From the NCBI GenBank assembly GCA_002050465.1, contig MWYX01000021.1:1-36239 (forward strand): a stretch of 36,239 bases of DNA, given 5' to 3'. The translations under genes and the position numbers were made by a program. This DNA is from Chitinophagales bacterium 65-1. Its GTDB lineage: Bacteria; Bacteroidota; Bacteroidia; Chitinophagales; Chitinophagaceae. Below the pieces are notes generated by a model. It was not told where the DNA came from. It worked only from the letters and a program-made list of their open reading frames with translations, and searched no databases. Of this stretch, positions 33,165 through 36,239 are shown one piece after another (positions within the stretch are counted from its first letter, which is position 1; every line of letters begins with the position of its first letter).

Positions 33165-36100
33165 TTATAATCCAATAATTAAGTTAGCACCGAAGGTTCG
33201 TGTAGAGGGGAATTGCCCGGTCTCAAAACCCCTGACAATATCTGTTCCGCTCAGTGTACCGAATTCGGGATCAAACATTGGCCAGGCAGACCAGATAAAC
33301 AGGTCTCGTCCATAAACTCCAAATGTGGCACGTTGCAAGCCGAGTTTTTTGGTTAAGTTTTGATCGATCGTGAAATCAAGTCTTGCTTCTCTGAATTTGA
33401 TAAAGTCTGTACTGAATGTACTACCCTCGGCATTATCTATTCCATAATGTGACCGGTAGTAATCATCAATATCTGTTGCGATCACATCATTGGGCCTGTA
33501 TTTTCCATCGGTGCCTAACACAACCCCGTTACCTATAATACCATTGTACCTGCCGGGAAGTGTATTTGTAGTTTTACCCTGTTCCGCTAATTTATAATGC
33601 ATAAGGGAGTGAGCTACTCCACCTACCTGTGCATCAAATAGCAAGTTCAGGCGGAATTGTTTAAAAGAAAATTGATTGCTGAAACCTATTTTATATTTTG
33701 GTATAGTATTACCAAGATATTTTACATCCGGTGATACTAAAGCAACACCAGTAACCGCATCATATACTACCTGCCCATCAGGAGACCGTACATAACCTCT
33801 TCCGTATAAGTCACCCATACTTCCACCAACACTTGCTACTATCTGGCCGCCGCCTACAGGTCCGGTTTGTAATACTACAGAACTATCCGCCAGTTCCTCG
33901 ATCCTGTTTTTATTTGAAGAAAAAACAATGTTGGAAGTCCATTTAAAATTTTTAGATGTTAGAGGCGTGCCATTAATTGCCAGCTCAACACCCTGGTTAG
34001 TCACTCTTCCTGCATTAATAAGTGCCCTTGTAAAGCCTGAAGAACGATCTACTACTCTTTGTAAAATCTGATCTTTTGTATTACCCTTATAAACTGCAAC
34101 GTCAAAGCCGAGACGGTTTTTAAACATCTTTACATTTGCACCCAATTCATTGGTTACCGTTCTAAGTGGCCGCAGATTTGGATTAGCTAATAGGATTGGA
34201 TTTTGCAATCCACCATTGAACAAGCTTCCTGCTGTTTGATAATTATATGCTGTAAGATAAGGCGTTGTTCCTCCACTGCCTACACCCGAAGTGGAAAACC
34301 TGATCTTTGCAAAATCAATGCTTTCGGGTAATTTAATTACATCCGATAATACAAAACTTAAACTGGCTGAAGGATAAAAGAATCCCGCATTTTCGGAGCG
34401 GTTAGGAGTTGCAAGAACACTGTTCCAATCCTGGCGGCCGGTAAGATCGAGGTACAGGTATTTTTTATAAGCCGCAGAGATTAACCCATACAGGCTATTA
34501 ATCGCATATTCACTTTTCCATGGCATGCTGATTAACGGGCCTGCGCTATTAGCAAAGGAATATACACCGGGATTATTGAGTGAATCTGCACGGGTTTCAT
34601 CCCTGTTATAACTGTTTCTTAATACGCTTCCGCCAACAGATACATTAACATCAAAATCACTATTAATTAATTTATTATATCTTAAAAGAAAATCTGAACT
34701 GGCTTCCTGTGAAAATATATTTTGGGTACGATAGCTGCCTTTCCGATATCTTGATCCTGTATCATAGGGCCGTTCCTGTGCCCGTTTTTCATAAGCTAAA
34801 TCCAAAGAGGTTCTAAGCTGAAGACTTAAGCCTTTAGTGAAATTATAAATTGCCTGCACATTGCCTGTAATATTATGACGGTTAGAACTGTTGATGAATT
34901 CATAGGCGATAGCATATGGGTTTTCAGGGAAAGTACTAAAAGGATAAAATATTCTTCTGCCTTCCTGGCCAGGTATCCAATATTCTTTTAACCAATCAAG
35001 GTCAGCATTCGGTTGCCAGAAAATATACCAATACATTATTGATTGATTACCATAACCTGCTCCCGGTAAGTTATCACTCCATTTATTAGTGTAATTAATT
35101 TTTGATGCTATCTGAAGCTTATCACTCACTTTAGAACTTACTGACAATGCTACTGTATTACGCTTATATCCTGTATTTGGGGTGATCCAGCTGTTAGTAA
35201 CATTAGTTAGTGAAAGCCGTGCAGTTGTTTTATCTGTTCCTCCATCAATACTTATAGAATTAGTTATTGTATGACCTGTTTTAAAATAATCACGTGATTT
35301 ATTTGGATAAGATATCCATGGACTTCTTTGTGTACCTTGCCTGCCGGTTACAGGATCATACTGATAAAACATTTGACCATTGAACCTTGGACCATAGGCA
35401 GAACTGGTAGCACTGGTACTTGCACCATCCGGACCGGTACCGAAAGAATAGTAGAAATTACCATCCAGGCCTTGTCCATACTCGTATTGCATATGCGGCC
35501 AGCGATTAACTTTCTCCATTGAAACATTAGAGTTGAATGTAATTCCCAGTCCTTTTCTTTTTGCGCTACCTGACTTTGTTGTAATGATGATGGCACCGTT
35601 GGCGCCACGTTGTCCATACAAAGCTGAAGCTCCGGGTCCTTTTAATACTGTTACAGATTCAACGTCTTCGGGATTAATATCATTTACACTACTTCCATAA
35701 TCTGCAGGCATATTATCACTACCCGTACCATAAACGGTTTCTCCGGCAATAGCACTACGGCGACCGCTGCCCTGGTTGATCACAACTCCATCAACCACAA
35801 TAAGCGCCTCATTTTCCCCTGTAAGATTATTCTCACCACGAAGAATAATTTTATTAGAACCGGTAGGTCCACTGTTCGATCTAACAAGGTTTAAACCGGC
35901 AACCTTACCAGATAATGCATCTGTCCAATTTGAAGATATGGCATCAGTTAATTGTTCAGTAGTAACAGTAGTAGCTGCGTAACCCAGTGACCGCTCCTGC
36001 CTGGTAATACCCAATGATGTAACAACTACTCCTTCTAATTGATTGGACGCCTGACTGATTGTTACATTAAGAGATGTTTGATTTCCAATTTTAATTTCCT

Positions 36101-36239
36101 GCGTTTCATACCCTACAGAACTTATTACCAGTGTTTCATTCGATGCAGCCTGAATGGAAAATCGTCCCTGGGCATTTGTTGTAGTACCCCTGCTGGTGCC
36201 TTTTATTACAACACTAACTCTATCAACAGGGGCATTAGC
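33165..36239 (-). CDS. SusC/RagA-family TonB-dependent outer-membrane transporter (5' truncated)
   Basis: The frame runs off the right edge, so the signal peptide and start are missing; at least 1024 residues are visible. The first ~75 form a carboxypeptidase-regulatory-like domain (VSVVIKGTSRGTTTNAQGRFSI, LVISSVGYETQEI), then the plug (SLGITRQERSLGYAATTV, SGKVAGLNLVRSNSGPTGS, IILRGENNL, DGVVINQ, ESVTVLKGPGASALYGQRGANGAIIITTKSG), then a 22-strand barrel ending in the Bacteroidota pattern TRTFGANLIIGL. It imports a nutrient captured by SusD, powered by TonB-ExbBD. SusD begins 10 bases after its stop. It is the first visible gene of the locus leading to GDPD, GlpK and GlpF. The promoter and any regulator lie outside the window. 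Confidence 0.96.
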   Translation of the reverse strand, partial: ANAPVDRVSVVIKGTSRGTTTNAQGRFSIQAASNETLVISSVGYETQEIKIGNQTSLNVTISQASNQLEGVVVTSLGITRQERSLGYAATTVTTEQLTDAISSNWTDALSGKVAGLNLVRSNSGPTGSNKIILRGENNLTGENEALIVVDGVVINQGSGRRSAIAGETVYGTGSDNMPADYGSSVNDINPEDVESVTVLKGPGASALYGQRGANGAIIITTKSGSAKRKGLGITFNSNVSMEKVNRWPHMQYEYGQGLDGNFYYSFGTGPDGASTSATSSAYGPRFNGQMFYQYDPVTGRQGTQRSPWISYPNKSRDYFKTGHTITNSISIDGGTDKTTARLSLTNVTNSWITPNTGYKRNTVALSVSSKVSDKLQIASKINYTNKWSDNLPGAGYGNQSIMYWYIFWQPNADLDWLKEYWIPGQEGRRIFYPFSTFPENPYAIAYEFINSSNRHNITGNVQAIYNFTKGLSLQLRTSLDLAYEKRAQERPYDTGSRYRKGSYRTQNIFSQEASSDFLLRYNKLINSDFDVNVSVGGSVLRNSYNRDETRADSLNNPGVYSFANSAGPLISMPWKSEYAINSLYGLISAAYKKYLYLDLTGRQDWNSVLATPNRSENAGFFYPSASLSFVLSDVIKLPESIDFAKIRFSTSGVGSGGTTPYLTAYNYQTAGSLFNGGLQNPILLANPNLRPLRTVTNELGANVKMFKNRLGFDVAVYKGNTKDQILQRVVDRSSGFTRALINAGRVTNQGVELAINGTPLTSKNFKWTSNIVFSSNKNRIEELADSSVVLQTGPVGGGQIVASVGGSMGDLYGRGYVRSPDGQVVYDAVTGVALVSPDVKYLGNTIPKYKIGFSNQFSFKQFRLNLLFDAQVGGVAHSLMHYKLAEQGKTTNTLPGRYNGIIGNGVVLGTDGKYRPNDVIATDIDDYYRSHYGIDNAEGSTFSTDFIKFREARLDFTIDQNLTKKLGLQRATFGVYGRDLFIWSAWPMFDPEFGTLSGTDIVRGFETGQFPSTRTFGANLIIGL

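Noticed and set aside
33155-33175. TTG start for SusD at 33175
   Set aside because: It would place DYKIFK before the signal peptide and approaches the SusC stop; the ATG at 33154 gives a standard lipoprotein signal.
36012-36014. TTG at 36014 as the SusC start
   Set aside because: The frame continues upstream to the window edge through a carboxypeptidase-regulatory-like domain and the conserved link to the plug, so this codon is internal.
1-36239. tRNA, rRNA, insertion sequence, prophage or defence genes
   Set aside because: None seen: no CCA-ended cloverleaf candidates, no transposase or integrase motifs, and gene content is uniform in base composition to the eye.

Overview
The window looks like chromosome from a Bacteroidota member, most likely a Chitinophagaceae-type genome. 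The signs are a SusC/SusD pair, type IX secretion (T9SS) sorting domains with a PorP/SprF protein, Bacteroidota-type -7 boxes (TAnnTTTG), near absence of Shine-Dalgarno sequences and AT-rich DNA. The family placement is inference. I saw no rRNA, tRNA, CRISPR array, insertion sequence or phage gene. No gene-free stretch exceeds 300 bases; the longest are 22086-22383 and 25307-25592.

Region 1 (1-8022) is mostly housekeeping. It starts with the 3' end of a T9SS cargo gene, then the chaperone pair grpE-dnaJ, which carries a recognisable promoter, an intergenic hairpin and a GC-rich hairpin touching the dnaJ start codon. On the minus strand follow a probable operon of a LysM glucosaminidase, hpt and a secreted von Willebrand A protein, then a sodium:solute symporter overlapping an O-methyltransferase.

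Region 2 (8110-18489) holds a LOG-family hydrolase, a small outer-membrane-like protein, a GlcD-type flavin oxidase, a secreted protein built of four 16-residue repeats behind a palindrome-overlapped promoter, a large SBBP/PKD protein with its adjacent PorP/SprF partner, and recG.

Region 3 (18562-22085) is a plus-strand run of an Fpg/Nei-like protein lacking the catalytic proline, a PAP2 phosphatase with a polybasic tandem repeat at its N-terminus, and a six-helix membrane cyclase with altered active-site residues. A NlpC/P60 lipoprotein faces it.

Region 4 (22384-36239, all minus strand) is the most interesting. From its upstream end it reads SusC, SusD, DUF5689 lipoprotein, glycerophosphodiester phosphodiesterase, glycerol kinase, GlpF, GH43 glycosidase, lipoprotein galactose mutarotase and SGLT-type sugar symporter. 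Together these look like a complete outer-membrane-to-cytoplasm route for a glycerophosphodiester, possibly one carrying a sugar: binding and import by SusCD, cleavage by the phosphodiesterase and GH43, glycerol entry by GlpF and phosphorylation by GlpK, and sugar entry by the symporter after mutarotation. The phosphodiesterase itself has a lipoprotein signal peptide lying one frame off across an A10 tract, so it is either phase variable, read by slippage, recently broken, or affected by a sequence error.
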